A stretch of 42,001 bases of DNA from contig JAUIIJ010000037.1 in the NCBI GenBank assembly GCA_030431825.1, positions 1 to 42,001 of the forward strand, read 5' to 3'. The stretch is from Alphaproteobacteria bacterium (GTDB taxonomy: Bacteria > Pseudomonadota > Alphaproteobacteria > Rhodobacterales > Rhodobacteraceae). Of this stretch, positions 7,503 to 16,669 are shown one piece after another. Both the position numbers and the translations under genes were made by a program. The notes beneath the pieces are model-generated. The model ran no database searches. It had not been told where the DNA came from and worked only from the letters and a program-made list of their open reading frames with translations. Each line of letters starts with the position of its first letter. The stretch's first letter is position 1.

Positions 7503-7989
7503 GATCATCTGTCTCTGCGTCGCGATGCTTGCGCCATTGTGCGTGCAGGCCTCCACCATCGCCAGCAACCTGCCCGGGGCCGAGTTGCGGGGCGAGGCGG
7601 TGTTCCGACTGTTCGGCTTTCCGATTTACCGGGCACGGCTCTACACCCAGACCGGCGAACCGCTGAACTGGGATCGGGATTTCGCGCTGGAGCTGACCTA
7701 TCTGCGGGCTCTCAGCCGTGCCGATCTCACCAAATACACGCTGCGCGAACTCGAGCGGACCGGTGGCGCCCTGCCTGTGCGTCGGCAACTGGACCGGTGT
7801 TTCGCGGATGTGCAAAAGGGTGACCGGTTCGCGGCCGTATCACAGGGGCAGGACCGGATCGGTTTCTGGCTGAACGGTCGGCGAACCTGCACGTTGCAGC
7901 ATCCCCGGATCAAATCCCGCTTCATGGCGATCTTTCTGGGTGACGACACCCGCTCACGCAGCTTTACGCGCAAGCTCCGGGGGGAATGA
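7495..7989 (+). CDS. Periplasmic chalcone isomerase-like protein
   Basis: A 164-residue protein with a signal peptide (MLRIICLCVAMLAPLCVQA, predicted cut before STI). The body fits the bacterial chalcone isomerase-like fold, which in bacteria binds fatty acids or other lipids rather than chalcones: LRGEAVFRLFGFPIYRARLY at the start of the fold, then FALELTYLRALSRADL and a QKGDRFAAV-type strand. The ATG at 7495 lies inside the last codons of the methyltransferase gene (8-base overlap); longer in-frame starts would remove the signal peptide from the N-terminus. The context suggests a role in handling the modified acyl chains or in envelope protection under singlet oxygen. The catalytic role is unproven. 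Confidence 0.82.
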   Translation: MLRIICLCVAMLAPLCVQASTIASNLPGAELRGEAVFRLFGFPIYRARLYTQTGEPLNWDRDFALELTYLRALSRADLTKYTLRELERTGGALPVRRQLDRCFADVQKGDRFAAVSQGQDRIGFWLNGRRTCTLQHPRIKSRFMAIFLGDDTRSRSFTRKLRGE

Positions 7990-9215
7990 TGGTCTATCCG
8001 CGGGTCAGTCTCTATGCGCTGATGCTGGCCGCTGCCGGTATTCCGCTCTACATCCACCTGCCGCGCTTTGCCTCGGTGAATCTTGGTCTCGGGCTGGGTG
8101 CGATCGGAACCATCCTGCTGCTGATCCGCCTGGTGGATCTGGTGCAGGATCCGTTGATCGGGTGGGCCATCGACCGCTGGCCCAGGGCGCAGGTGGCGTT
8201 TGCCGTGGCGGCGGCTTTGGGGCTTGCCGTCGGGTTTCCGGCGCTGTTCACGTTGCGGGGTGGTCAGGATGTGATGGTTCGGCTGATTGCGGTCCTGATC
8301 CTCTTGTTCTCGGCCTACAGCCTGGGAATGATCTTGCTGTACGGGCGGAGCGCGACTCTGGCCAGCGACAGGACACCCGATGCCCTGATGACGCTCGCCG
8401 CCTATCGCGAGGGCGGTATGCTCGCCGGTGTGATCGTCGCCGCCATCGCGCCCACCGTATTCGTGTCGATGGGCGCGTCGTCACAGGGTTATCCGGCATT
8501 CGGGATGTTTCTTGGCGCGATTGCCCTGATCACGGCGCTGGTGACGCTGCCAATCTGGCGTCGCCCGGTTGTGGTCGGAGATCGCCTGTCGCTCGCCGCT
8601 CTCGGAGACGCGGGGGGATTGCGGTTGCTGCTGCTCGCCCTTGTCAACAGTCTGCCGGTGGCGATCACTTCGACCCTGTTCCTGTTCTTCGTCGAAGACC
8701 GCCTTGGGCTGGTGGGCAGGGCGGGGCCGCTGCTGATCCTGTTCTTTTTCAGTGCTGGGCTGAGCGTTCCGCTCTGGACCCGGCTGAGCCAGCGACTGGG
8801 GCCGCGCACCACGCTTCTGATCGGCATGCCGCTTGCCATTCTCGGCTTTGTCGGCGCGGCGTTTCTCTCTGCGGGAAACCTGTTCGGCTTTGCCGTCATC
8901 TGCGTCATTTCCGGAGCTGCATTGGGCGCCGATCTGGTGATCCTCCCGGCGATGTTCTCGGTCGCCCTGACACGGGCCGGGCTGCGCGCATCGCAGGCAT
9001 TCGGCATCTGGTCCTTCGCGGGCAAGCTGGGATTGGCGCTGGCCGCGTTTTCGGTGCTCCCGGTGCTCCAGAGCTACGGGTTCGAACCCGGTTCCACCAA
9101 TGATGCGGCGGCGTTGGGGGTGCTGAATATCTGTTACGCGGTGATACCCTGTATTCTGAAACTCGGCGCAATCGGGCTGGTCCTGGCGCTTCCGACAGAG
9201 GAACGACGTTCATGA
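7986..9215 (+). CDS. MFS transporter, GPH-type sodium/sugar symporter-like
   Basis: A 409-residue inner-membrane protein with about twelve hydrophobic segments. The early motif LVDLVQDPLIGWAIDRW is the hallmark of the glycoside-pentoside-hexuronide:cation symporter (MFS_2) branch. The start overlaps the preceding stop (ATGA) and its own stop overlaps the next gene in the same way. A transporter annotated as GPH-type is also part of the R. sphaeroides RpoE locus. The substrate is unknown; a lipid or lysophospholipid-related cargo would fit the neighbours better than a sugar, but that is inference. Confidence 0.85.
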   Translation: MMVYPRVSLYALMLAAAGIPLYIHLPRFASVNLGLGLGAIGTILLLIRLVDLVQDPLIGWAIDRWPRAQVAFAVAAALGLAVGFPALFTLRGGQDVMVRLIAVLILLFSAYSLGMILLYGRSATLASDRTPDALMTLAAYREGGMLAGVIVAAIAPTVFVSMGASSQGYPAFGMFLGAIALITALVTLPIWRRPVVVGDRLSLAALGDAGGLRLLLLALVNSLPVAITSTLFLFFVEDRLGLVGRAGPLLILFFFSAGLSVPLWTRLSQRLGPRTTLLIGMPLAILGFVGAAFLSAGNLFGFAVICVISGAALGADLVILPAMFSVALTRAGLRASQAFGIWSFAGKLGLALAAFSVLPVLQSYGFEPGSTNDAAALGVLNICYAVIPCILKLGAIGLVLALPTEERRS

Positions 9216-9772
9216 AACTCCTGATTGCGCTGCTGGTGCTCGTGCTTGTGGTGATCGTGGTCAAGGCCATGTTCTTCAGCTTCCGCGCCCAGTCCCCTGC
9301 CGATTATGCAGAGACAAACCCGGCCTTTTCGCTCAGGACGCACCTGTCGGGACCAATCCTGTCCGAGGGTCTGATCTATGGGCCGGACGGTCGTGTCACC
9401 AGCCGTTTCACGGCAAAGATGCACGGCACGTGGGACGGCGACACCGGTAAATTGTCCGAAGAGTTCACCTATTCAACAGGTCGCAAGCAAAGCCGGAAAT
9501 GGTATTTGACACTCGGGCCGGGCGACACCTTCACCGCCACCGCCGACGACATCGTGGGCGAAGCAAGGGGCGTGGTGTCCGGTGCGACGGTGCGCATGGA
9601 GTACGAGATCATCCTCCCGCAAGAGGCGGGTGGGCATACGCTGAAGGTGACAGACTGGCTTTACCTGACGCAGAACGGTGTGATCATGAACCGCTCCGAA
9701 TTGCGAAAATTCGGGATCAAGGTCGCCGAATTGATCGCGACCATGCGTCCCGATACCGCTCCCGGTCCGTAA
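9212..9772 (+). CDS. DUF3833 family membrane-anchored protein
   Basis: The 186-residue product has one N-terminal transmembrane anchor (LLIALLVLVLVVIVVKAMFF) and a soluble domain with beta-barrel-like strands typical of DUF3833 (GLIYGPDGRVTSRFTAKMHG, FTYSTGRKQSRKW, WLYLTQNGVIMNRSELRKFG). The strand pattern resembles lipocalin-like lipid binders. It is the last gene of the RpoE-promoted operon, joined by an ATGA overlap. No biochemical function is known to me. Confidence 0.82.
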   Translation: MKLLIALLVLVLVVIVVKAMFFSFRAQSPADYAETNPAFSLRTHLSGPILSEGLIYGPDGRVTSRFTAKMHGTWDGDTGKLSEEFTYSTGRKQSRKWYLTLGPGDTFTATADDIVGEARGVVSGATVRMEYEIILPQEAGGHTLKVTDWLYLTQNGVIMNRSELRKFGIKVAELIATMRPDTAPGP

Positions 9773-9783
9773 ACAATCGGTCC

Positions 9784-9819
9784 GGTGCAGGCAGCGCGGG
9801 TGCCAGACCCGCCTGCACC
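9784..9819. terminator. Strong hairpin between convergent DUF3833 and lpd genes
   Basis: GGTGCAGGC at 9784-9792 pairs perfectly with GCCTGCACC at 9811-9819, and CGGGT/ACCCG extends the stem inside. It lies in the 80-base gap between convergent operons. There is no T-run, so it may act as a bidirectional, partly Rho-assisted end. Confidence 0.55.
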
Positions 9820-9853
9820 CGCCACTGCAACGACCGGTTGCATCACCGTGGCC

Positions 9854-11233
9854 TCAGATATGCAGCGCCTGCCCGAGTGATTTCAGGGCGGTTTCCTGCA
9901 CGGTCTCTGACAACGTGGGGTGGGCGTGAATGGTCGCGGCGATATCGGTCAGGGTGGCACCCATTTCGATTGCCAGGGCGAACTCTCCGGAGAGCTCCGA
10001 AACCCCCGCACCCACGGCATGCAGGCCAAGCACAAGCTCGGTTTCGGGATCGTGGACGATGCGGACGAACCCGTCGTCGCGTTCCATGGTCATCGCGCGG
10101 CCATTGGCGGCAAAGGGAAACACCGCGGTTTTCGAACCCTCAACCTCACCGGGCAGAACGCCGACGGTGACGATTTCGGGGTCGGTAAAGCACACGGCAG
10201 GTACGGCGCGCTTGTCCCAGACCGAGGGATGCCCGGCGACATGCTCGGCAACGATTGCGCCCTGTGCCATCGCGCGGTGGGCCAGCATCGGGCCGCCGGT
10301 AACGTCACCGATGGCATGGACGCCGCGCATCGAGGTCGCACAATGATCGTCGATGGCCACGAATGGGCCTTGCATCGTCAGGCCCAGATCGGCGAGGCCA
10401 AATCCATCCGTCACGGGACTGCGTCCCACGGTCACGAGAACCTTGTCGGACGGAATTTCCAGTGTGCCATCCTGTGTCTCTGCGCGCAGGGCGCTGCCGT
10501 CTTCGGACAGACCCCTGGCCTTGGACGACAGGTGCACCGTGATGCCGAGTGCCCTGAGTCGGTTCAGAACCGGTTTGGTCAGTTCGGCGTCATATTGCGG
10601 CAGGATGCGCTCTGCAGCCTCGACCACCGTGACGGTCGCGCCAAGCTTGGCCAGTGCGGTGCCGATCTCGAGCCCGATATATCCGCCGCCGACCACCGCG
10701 AGCTTTTGCGGGACCGTTTGCAGGTCCAGCGCCTCTGTCGATGAAATGACCGGTCCGCCAAATGGCAGGAAGGGTAGTTCGAGCGGTCGTGACCCGGTGG
10801 CGATCACGAGGTTTTCGCAATGAATCCGCAGCGGTCCGTCGGCGGTGGCGACCTCGACGGTCTTGCCGTCGACGATCCGCGCCGTTCCGGACACATAGCG
10901 CGCCCCGGCCTTTTTCAGCAGTCCGGCGACGCCGCCTGTCAGTCGCTTGACGATACCGTCCTTCCACGCAACCGTCTTTGCCATGTCGACCGTCGGTGCC
11001 GCCGTCGCAATGCCCAGATCGTTGTCGCCGGTGAAATGCGCCACCCTGGCAAATTCGTCGGCGGCATGGATGAGCGCCTTGGACGGGATGCAGCCGACAT
11101 TCAGGCAGGTGCCGCCGGGGTTTTCGCGCTCGACCACGACCGTGTCGATGCCGAGCTGCCCCGCGCGGATGCCACAGACATATCCCCCCGGGCCCGCACC
11201 GATAATCAGCAGATTGCAGGTTTCGGTTTTCAC
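9854..11233 (-). CDS. lpdA: Dihydrolipoyl dehydrogenase, E3 of the Bkd complex
   Basis: Reoxidises the dihydrolipoyl arm of E2 with NAD+. At 459 residues it has the normal length. The FAD loop IGAGPGGYVCG is at 11-21, the redox disulfide GGTCLNVGCIPS gives Cys43 and Cys48, the NAD loop is VVGGGYIGLEIG, and the C-terminal interface carries the active-site HPTLSE pair (His438, Glu443). It follows the E2 gene by three bases and is the last gene of the bkd operon, so it is the dedicated E3 (often called LpdV). The genome probably also has an E3 for pyruvate and 2-oxoglutarate dehydrogenases elsewhere. Confidence 0.95.
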   Translation of the reverse strand: MKTETCNLLIIGAGPGGYVCGIRAGQLGIDTVVVERENPGGTCLNVGCIPSKALIHAADEFARVAHFTGDNDLGIATAAPTVDMAKTVAWKDGIVKRLTGGVAGLLKKAGARYVSGTARIVDGKTVEVATADGPLRIHCENLVIATGSRPLELPFLPFGGPVISSTEALDLQTVPQKLAVVGGGYIGLEIGTALAKLGATVTVVEAAERILPQYDAELTKPVLNRLRALGITVHLSSKARGLSEDGSALRAETQDGTLEIPSDKVLVTVGRSPVTDGFGLADLGLTMQGPFVAIDDHCATSMRGVHAIGDVTGGPMLAHRAMAQGAIVAEHVAGHPSVWDKRAVPAVCFTDPEIVTVGVLPGEVEGSKTAVFPFAANGRAMTMERDDGFVRIVHDPETELVLGLHAVGAGVSELSGEFALAIEMGATLTDIAATIHAHPTLSETVQETALKSLGQALHI

Positions 11234-11236
11234 GGA

Positions 11237-12508
11237 TCATTCCTCCATAAAGATCAGCGCCGGGGTTTCCAGCAGGGTCTTGATGCGCTGCACGAAGACG
11301 GCCGCATCCCACCCGTCGATCACGCGGTGATCGAAGCTGGCCGAGATGTTCATCATCTTGCGCGGCACGAATTGGCTGCCGTCCCACATCGGGCGGGTGG
11401 CCATCTTGTTCACGCCAAGGATGGCCACTTCGGGGTGGTTGATGATCGGCGTGGTGGCAAGTGCGCCAAGCGGGCCGAGCGAGGTGATGGTGATGGTCGA
11501 CCCGGTCAATTCGTCGCGCGTGGCCTTGCCCGCGCGCGCGGCCTCGGAGAGGCGGGAGATCTCGGCGGCGGTCTGAAACACGCCAAGGCTCTCGACATGC
11601 CGCAGGACCGGTACGACCAGCCCGGCATCGGTCATTGTCGCCATTCCGATATTCACCCCGGCATGGCGAACGACAACGCCGTCATCATCCATGTAATGAG
11701 CGTTCATCTCGGGGTGGTCGACAACGGCTTTGGACAGGGCCGCCGCGATGAAGGGCAGCACCGTGAGTTTGGGCTTGTCCCCGCGCCCCGCGTTCATGCT
11801 GGCGCGCAGTTCTTCCAGCGAGGTCACATCGACCTCTTCGACCACGGTGATGTGCGGGATACGCGCATTGGCAAGCGCCATGCGCTCGGCGATCTTGCGG
11901 CGCATGCCGATGACCCTGATTTCCTCGGTTCCGGTCCGCGCGACGCGCCCACCGTGCGCCGCGGACTGGGGCGGCCGGGCAAAGACCTCGTCAAGATCCT
12001 GCTGGGTGATGCGCCCCGCAGGGCCCGAACCGTGGACCTGTCGCAGGTCGATGCCGCCCTTGCGCGCGCGGGCGCGTACCGAGGGCGAGGCCAGGGGCGG
12101 GGTGCCTTCGGCGCGCGGCGGCGCCGAACGGGTCGGGGTGGGTGTCGGTGCCGGGCGGGCGGGGGATGCGGCGGGCGGTGGCGGTGCATCCGGCGTCGGG
12201 GTAGGCTCCGGCTCCGGTGTTTCCTCATCCTGATCGCTGGCCGCGCCGGGTTCGGCGACGGCCTCGGCATCGGTTTCGATGCGCACGAGATCGGAACCGA
12301 CCGCCAGGATGTCGCCTATTTCGCCTGCAATCCATGTGATCTTACCATCGTAGAGCGACGGGATCTCGACGGTGGCCTTGTCGGTCATGACGGCGGCGAT
12401 CACATCGTCTTCCTTGACGATGTCGCCGACCTTGACGTGCCATTCCGCCAGTTCGGCTTCGGTCACACCTTCGCCCACGTCAGGCAGTTTCACGGAAAGA
12501 ATGTTCAT
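11237..12508 (-). CDS. bkdB: Branched-chain 2-oxo acid dehydrogenase E2 (lipoyl acyltransferase)
   Basis: Core of the branched-chain 2-oxo acid dehydrogenase; transfers the acyl group from E1 to CoA. Residues 1-80 form one lipoyl domain with the lipoylated lysine in MTDKATVEI (Lys44). A long Pro/Thr/Ala linker runs from about 85 to 135, followed by an E1/E3-binding domain (SPSVRARARKGGIDL, GPAGRITQQDL). The catalytic domain follows to residue 423, with the acyltransferase motif SFDHRVIDGWDAA (His394, Asp398). It starts directly after the E1 beta stop. The lipoyl and catalytic motifs match branched-chain E2 better than pyruvate E2, supported by the neighbours. Confidence 0.95.
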   Translation of the reverse strand: MNILSVKLPDVGEGVTEAELAEWHVKVGDIVKEDDVIAAVMTDKATVEIPSLYDGKITWIAGEIGDILAVGSDLVRIETDAEAVAEPGAASDQDEETPEPEPTPTPDAPPPPAASPARPAPTPTPTRSAPPRAEGTPPLASPSVRARARKGGIDLRQVHGSGPAGRITQQDLDEVFARPPQSAAHGGRVARTGTEEIRVIGMRRKIAERMALANARIPHITVVEEVDVTSLEELRASMNAGRGDKPKLTVLPFIAAALSKAVVDHPEMNAHYMDDDGVVVRHAGVNIGMATMTDAGLVVPVLRHVESLGVFQTAAEISRLSEAARAGKATRDELTGSTITITSLGPLGALATTPIINHPEVAILGVNKMATRPMWDGSQFVPRKMMNISASFDHRVIDGWDAAVFVQRIKTLLETPALIFMEE

Positions 12509-13522
12509 TCAGTCCTCCATCGATTTCTGAAGGGCGCGGATCACGCGATCCGGACCCGGGAAATAATCCCATTCGGTGGCGTGCGGATAGGGCGCGTCCC
12601 ATCCTGTGACCCGTTGCAGCGGCGATTTCAGGTGCCAGAAACAGGCCTCCTGAACCTCGGCGATCAGCTCGCCGCCAAAGCCGCTGGTGCGCGTCGCCTC
12701 GTGGACCACAACGCAGCGCCCGGTCTTTTCCACAGATGCCTTGATCGTCCCGAGATCCAGCGGCAACAGGCTGCGCAGGTCGATGATCTCGGCGTCGATG
12801 CCCGATTTGTCGGCCGCGGCTTCGGCGACGTAGACCATCGTGCCATAGGCGAGAACCGTGACATCCGACCCTTCGCGACGGATGTCCGCCTTGCCGAGGT
12901 CGATGCTGTAATGACCCTCGGGGACGTCGCCCGCCGGGTGTTGGGCCCAGCCCACCGACTTGCCGGAATGATCGCCATAGAACGGGCCGTTATAAAGCCG
13001 CTTGGGTTCCAGAAAGATTACCGGGTCCGGGTCTTCGATGGCTGCGATGAGCAGGCCCTTGGCGTCGTGCGGTGTCGAGGGGATCACCACCTTGAGACCG
13101 GCCACATGGGTAAACAGCGCCTCCGGACTCTGGCTATGGGTCTGGCCGCCGAAAATGCCGCCGCCCGTGGGCATCCGCACCACCAGCGGGCAGGTGAACA
13201 TCCCGTTCGAACGGTGCCGCAGGCGCGCGGCCTCCTGGGTGATCTGGTCATAGGCGGGATAGACGTAATCCGCGAACTGTACCTCGGCACAGGGGCGCAT
13301 GCCCTGCGCGGCCATGCCGACCGCCATGCCGACGATGGCGCTTTCGTTGATGGGGGTGTCAAACACCCGGTTCTCGCCATGCTTGGCCTGAAGTCCGGCG
13401 GTACAGCGGAACACGCCGCCGAAATACCCGACATCCTCACCGAACACCAGGACCCTCGGGTCCTGGCTCAGCATGACATCCATGGCGTCGCGCAAGGCTT
13501 CGATCATTGTCATTCTTGGCAT
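12509..13522 (-). CDS. bkdA2: Branched-chain 2-oxo acid dehydrogenase E1 beta subunit
   Basis: Pairs with E1 alpha to form the thiamine-diphosphate decarboxylase for 2-oxoisovalerate and its leucine and isoleucine counterparts. The 337-residue sequence shows the transketolase pyrimidine-binding domain first (MIEALRDAMDVML, VFGEDVGYFGGVFRCTAGL, Glu29-type glutamate in GEDVG) and the C-terminal domain later (DLRSLLPLDLGTI, VHEATRTSGFGGE). The FGGVFRCT segment is typical of branched-chain rather than pyruvate E1 beta. The gene follows the E1 alpha stop by one base. Confidence 0.95.
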   Translation of the reverse strand: MPRMTMIEALRDAMDVMLSQDPRVLVFGEDVGYFGGVFRCTAGLQAKHGENRVFDTPINESAIVGMAVGMAAQGMRPCAEVQFADYVYPAYDQITQEAARLRHRSNGMFTCPLVVRMPTGGGIFGGQTHSQSPEALFTHVAGLKVVIPSTPHDAKGLLIAAIEDPDPVIFLEPKRLYNGPFYGDHSGKSVGWAQHPAGDVPEGHYSIDLGKADIRREGSDVTVLAYGTMVYVAEAAADKSGIDAEIIDLRSLLPLDLGTIKASVEKTGRCVVVHEATRTSGFGGELIAEVQEACFWHLKSPLQRVTGWDAPYPHATEWDYFPGPDRVIRALQKSMED

Positions 13523-13523
13523 G

Positions 13524-14753
13524 TCAGTACCCCATCTCCTGACGTTGGCGGCGCAGGTGCTCGGGCATGTCCGCGTAAACCCCCTTGAATATCGTCGAGG
13601 GCGACGTTGGTTGCGGCTTCACGAATGTCCCGTGTTTTTCGACCTCTTTCTGAACGGCGGTCACACCGTCGAGTATCTCGGCCTCTGTCTGTACGTGCCG
13701 GTCGTCCGACCAGTCTCCGCGCAACACCAGATGGGTCTTGAGCCGTTCGATCGGGTCGCCCAGAGGCCAGGCCTTTGCCTCGTCGTTCGGGCGATAGGCC
13801 GACGGGTCATCCGAGGTGGAATGCGCCGCGACACGATAGGTGAACCATTCGATTGCCACCGGCCCGTGCCCGGCGCGGGTGCGCTCGACCGCCCATCTCG
13901 ACACTGCCGCGACCGCGAGATAATCGTTCCCGTCGACCCGCAGCGCCGGTATGCCATAGCCCCGCGCCCGCGCCGCATAGGTACGCGAGCCGCCGGTGGC
14001 GACGCCGGTATATGTCGAGATCGCCCATTGGTTGTTGACGATATTCAGGATCACCGGGGGCCGATAGACCGAGGCGGTCAGCAAGGCGGCGTGAAAATCG
14101 TTGGAAGCGGTCGCGCCGTCGCCGATCCATGCCGCGGCGATCTGCCCGTTGTCGCTCAGCGCGTTGGCCATCGCCCAGCCGACCGCCTGAATGTACTGGG
14201 TGCCCAGATTGCCGGAAATGCTGAAGAACCCGTGCTCGCGCGAGGAATGCATGATCGGCAGTTGCCGCCCTTCCAGCGGGTCGAGATCGTTGGAATAGAG
14301 TTGACCCATCAGGCTTTCGAGCGGATAGTCCGCCGCGATGAGCAGGCTCTGCTGCCGATAGGTCGGAAAGTTCATGTCGCCCGCGGCAAGCTGGCGCTGA
14401 AACCCGCACCCGATGGCTTCTTCGCCTGTGCATTGCAGGTAGAACGATGTCTTGCCCTGGCGCTGTGCATTCAGCATGCGCTTGTCCACCGCGCGCATCC
14501 GCAGCATGTCGCGCAGCCCCTGCAGCAGCGCCTCGGAGTCCAGATCGGCAATGTAGTCGGCCCAGGGTCCGACAGCCTCGCCGTTTTCATTCAGCACCCG
14601 GATCAGGCCGTTGGCATAGTCCCGGCTGTCGACGGCCGCGATGTCAAGCGCGGGAACATCGAGCGCGCCGGCAGGCGGAATATCGAGTGCCGAAAAATCC
14701 GGAGTTTCGTTGGGTCGCGCGGGCGGATGGGGGAAATTGAGCTTCATGGTCAT
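13524..14753 (-). CDS. bkdA1: Branched-chain 2-oxo acid dehydrogenase E1 alpha subunit
   Basis: Carries the diphosphate half of the ThDP site for oxidative decarboxylation of branched-chain 2-oxo acids. The ThDP motif GDGATASNDFHAAL...NN is clear, and YRVAAHSTSDDPSAYRP is the phosphorylation-loop region characteristic of branched-chain E1 alpha. At 409 residues it is the long bacterial form with an N-terminal extension rich in Pro and Ala. The ATG at 14753 overlaps the upstream SDR stop (ATGA); a second ATG two codons later is also possible. It opens the run of complex genes. Confidence 0.95.
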   Translation of the reverse strand: MTMKLNFPHPPARPNETPDFSALDIPPAGALDVPALDIAAVDSRDYANGLIRVLNENGEAVGPWADYIADLDSEALLQGLRDMLRMRAVDKRMLNAQRQGKTSFYLQCTGEEAIGCGFQRQLAAGDMNFPTYRQQSLLIAADYPLESLMGQLYSNDLDPLEGRQLPIMHSSREHGFFSISGNLGTQYIQAVGWAMANALSDNGQIAAAWIGDGATASNDFHAALLTASVYRPPVILNIVNNQWAISTYTGVATGGSRTYAARARGYGIPALRVDGNDYLAVAAVSRWAVERTRAGHGPVAIEWFTYRVAAHSTSDDPSAYRPNDEAKAWPLGDPIERLKTHLVLRGDWSDDRHVQTEAEILDGVTAVQKEVEKHGTFVKPQPTSPSTIFKGVYADMPEHLRRQRQEMGY

Positions 14754-15517
14754 TTCGCCTGCATTCTGGTAGCGGCGTCCAGCCGGATGACGTCTCCGTT
14801 CAGCATGCCGTTCTCGGCGATATGCAGCGCGAGATCGGCGAACTCCTCGACCCGGCCCAGCCGTTGCGGGAATTCCGAGGTCCGGGCCAGCGCGTCCTGC
14901 ACCTCTTGCGGAAAGGCGGTCACCATGGGCGTCGCAAAGATGCCCGGTGCGATGGCCATGACGCGGATGCCGCTCCTGGCCAGATCCCGCGCCATCGGCA
15001 ATGTCAGCCCGACGACCCCCGCCTTGGAGGACGCATAGGCGAGCTGGCCCATCTGGCCTTCATAGGCGGCGATCGAGGCGGTGTTTATGATGACTCCGCG
15101 CTCGCCGTCCGGGTTCAGCGGCTCTGTCGCCGACATGCCGAGCGCCGATTGCGTAGACACGTTGAACGTACCGATCAGGTTGACACCAACCACCTTGGCA
15201 TAGAGCTCCGGATCATGTGCCGCGCCGCGCGATACGGTCTTGGCCGCCGGGGCGATGCCGGCGCAGTTGACACAGATGCGTTCCTGCCCCTGCTGTTCGC
15301 GCAACCGGGCGAGCGCGGTGCCGACCGCAGCGGCATCGGCGATGTCGCATTGTGCAAAGCTCGCGCCGATCTCTGCAGCGAACGCGGTGCCGGCGTCGGC
15401 GTTCATGTCGAGAATGCCGACGGGCACGTTCCGGCCGCGCAGGGCGGTGGCAACCGCCGCGCCAAGCCCCGAGGCGCCGCCCGTGATGATGGCGGGTGTG
15501 GTTTCGCCGATCTTCAT
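14750..15517 (-). CDS. SDR, 3-hydroxyacyl-CoA dehydrogenase type (branched-chain pathway)
   Basis: A 255-residue NAD-dependent SDR resembling 17-beta-HSD type 10 / 3-hydroxy-2-methylbutyryl-CoA dehydrogenase, which acts in isoleucine degradation. The cofactor loop TGGASGLG is near 12-19, the INTASIAAYEGQMGQ strand holds the catalytic serine, YASSK gives the YxxxK pair, and IAPGIFATPM is the PG motif of this subgroup. The ATG at 15517 overlaps the acyl-CoA dehydrogenase stop; a longer in-frame start was rejected because it would run into that gene. Exact substrate is inferred from the operon. Confidence 0.87.
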   Translation of the reverse strand: MKIGETTPAIITGGASGLGAAVATALRGRNVPVGILDMNADAGTAFAAEIGASFAQCDIADAAAVGTALARLREQQGQERICVNCAGIAPAAKTVSRGAAHDPELYAKVVGVNLIGTFNVSTQSALGMSATEPLNPDGERGVIINTASIAAYEGQMGQLAYASSKAGVVGLTLPMARDLARSGIRVMAIAPGIFATPMVTAFPQEVQDALARTSEFPQRLGRVEEFADLALHIAENGMLNGDVIRLDAATRMQAK

Positions 15518-16665
15518 TGCTGATACCTCCGTTTCAGATCGCGTGAAATGTTGATGCGCTGAACGTCCGAGGTGCCTTCGTAAATCTGGCACACGCGCAC
15601 GTCGCGATAGATGCGTTCAAGGGGGAATTCGGACAGGTACCCATAGCCGCCAAGGGTCTGGATCGCGTCCGATACCACCCGTTCCGCCATCTGGCTGGCG
15701 GTCAGCTTGGCAATCGACGCTTCGCGCAGGCAGGGCTGGCCAAGGTCCTTGAGCCGGGCGGCGTGCAGCACCAGTTGCCGCGCCGCCTCGATCTGGGCAT
15801 CCATGTCGGCAAGGCGGAAGGCCACGGCCTGATGGTCGAAGATGGGCTTGCCAAAAGCGGTGCGTTCGAGGGCATAGGTGACCGCATGGTCCAGGGCCGA
15901 TTGTGCCATGCCGACGGATTGCGACGCGATACCGATACGTCCGGCTTCGAGCGAGGACAGGGCAATGGACAACCCCTGACCCTCTTCGCCTATCAGGGCA
16001 CCGTGATCGAGCTTCATGTCCTCGAAGGTCAGCGCACAGGTGTCCGATGCCTTTTGGCCCAGTTTCCGTTCCGGTTCGGCGACGATATATCCGGGCGTGC
16101 CCTGTTCAAAGTAAAAGGCGGAAATACCTTTCTTGCCTGCGTCGGGGTCGGTTACCGCGAAACCGATCGTGGCGCCGCCGATCCGCGCCGAGGTAATGAA
16201 CTGTTTCGAGCCGTTCAGCACATAGCCGTCATTGGTGCGTGTGGCGCGCGTCCTGATCGCCGCCGCGTCGGTTCCCGTGCTGGGTTCGGTCAGTGCAAAG
16301 CACCCGATAAACGCCCCCCGCGCCGCTGGCCTCAACCAGGCGTCCTGCTGCCCGGCCGAGGCGTATTTCTGCAGGATCGCGCAGAACGGTGCGTTATGCA
16401 CCGACATCATCGTGGACACCGCGCCATCACCCGCCGCAACTTCCATCAGGGCGAGCGCGTAGGATACATAGTCTGCCCCGGCTCCGCCCATCTCTTCGGG
16501 CACGGTCATGCCGAGAAAGCCGAGCTGGCCCATTTCGTCTATGATTGCGGACTCGATCTGGCCCGCCGCTTCGCGCTCTGCCGCGCGGGGCGCGAGTTTT
16601 TCCCGCGCAAACTGGCGGGCCATGTCACGGATCATGGTCTGTTCTTCGGTCAGGGTTGCGGACAT
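15514..16665 (-). CDS. Acyl-CoA dehydrogenase, short/branched-chain type
   Basis: FAD enzyme of 383 residues that desaturates isobutyryl-, 2-methylbutyryl- or related acyl-CoA and passes electrons to ETF. Family signatures: CFALTEPSTGTDAAAI (substrate/FAD), the FAD-contact QTLGGYGYLSEFPLER, and the C-terminal IYEGTSDVQRI with the presumed catalytic base Glu363. ATG 16665 has AGGGAG before it and lies five bases after the small upstream frame. It is the first clear structural gene of the operon and fits the step right after the Bkd complex. Isobutyryl- versus 2-methylbutyryl-CoA preference cannot be read from the sequence. Confidence 0.92.
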   Translation of the reverse strand: MSATLTEEQTMIRDMARQFAREKLAPRAAEREAAGQIESAIIDEMGQLGFLGMTVPEEMGGAGADYVSYALALMEVAAGDGAVSTMMSVHNAPFCAILQKYASAGQQDAWLRPAARGAFIGCFALTEPSTGTDAAAIRTRATRTNDGYVLNGSKQFITSARIGGATIGFAVTDPDAGKKGISAFYFEQGTPGYIVAEPERKLGQKASDTCALTFEDMKLDHGALIGEEGQGLSIALSSLEAGRIGIASQSVGMAQSALDHAVTYALERTAFGKPIFDHQAVAFRLADMDAQIEAARQLVLHAARLKDLGQPCLREASIAKLTASQMAERVVSDAIQTLGGYGYLSEFPLERIYRDVRVCQIYEGTSDVQRINISRDLKRRYQQ

Positions 16666-16669
16666 TGGA

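Noticed and set aside
10820..13588. 922-codon plus-strand open frame opposite the bkd genes
   Set aside because: It is antisense to lpdA, bkdB and bkdA2, all of which have clear family motifs. GC-rich genes often leave long open antisense frames.
13473..15038. 521-codon plus-strand frame opposite bkdA1
   Set aside because: Antisense to a gene with an intact ThDP motif.
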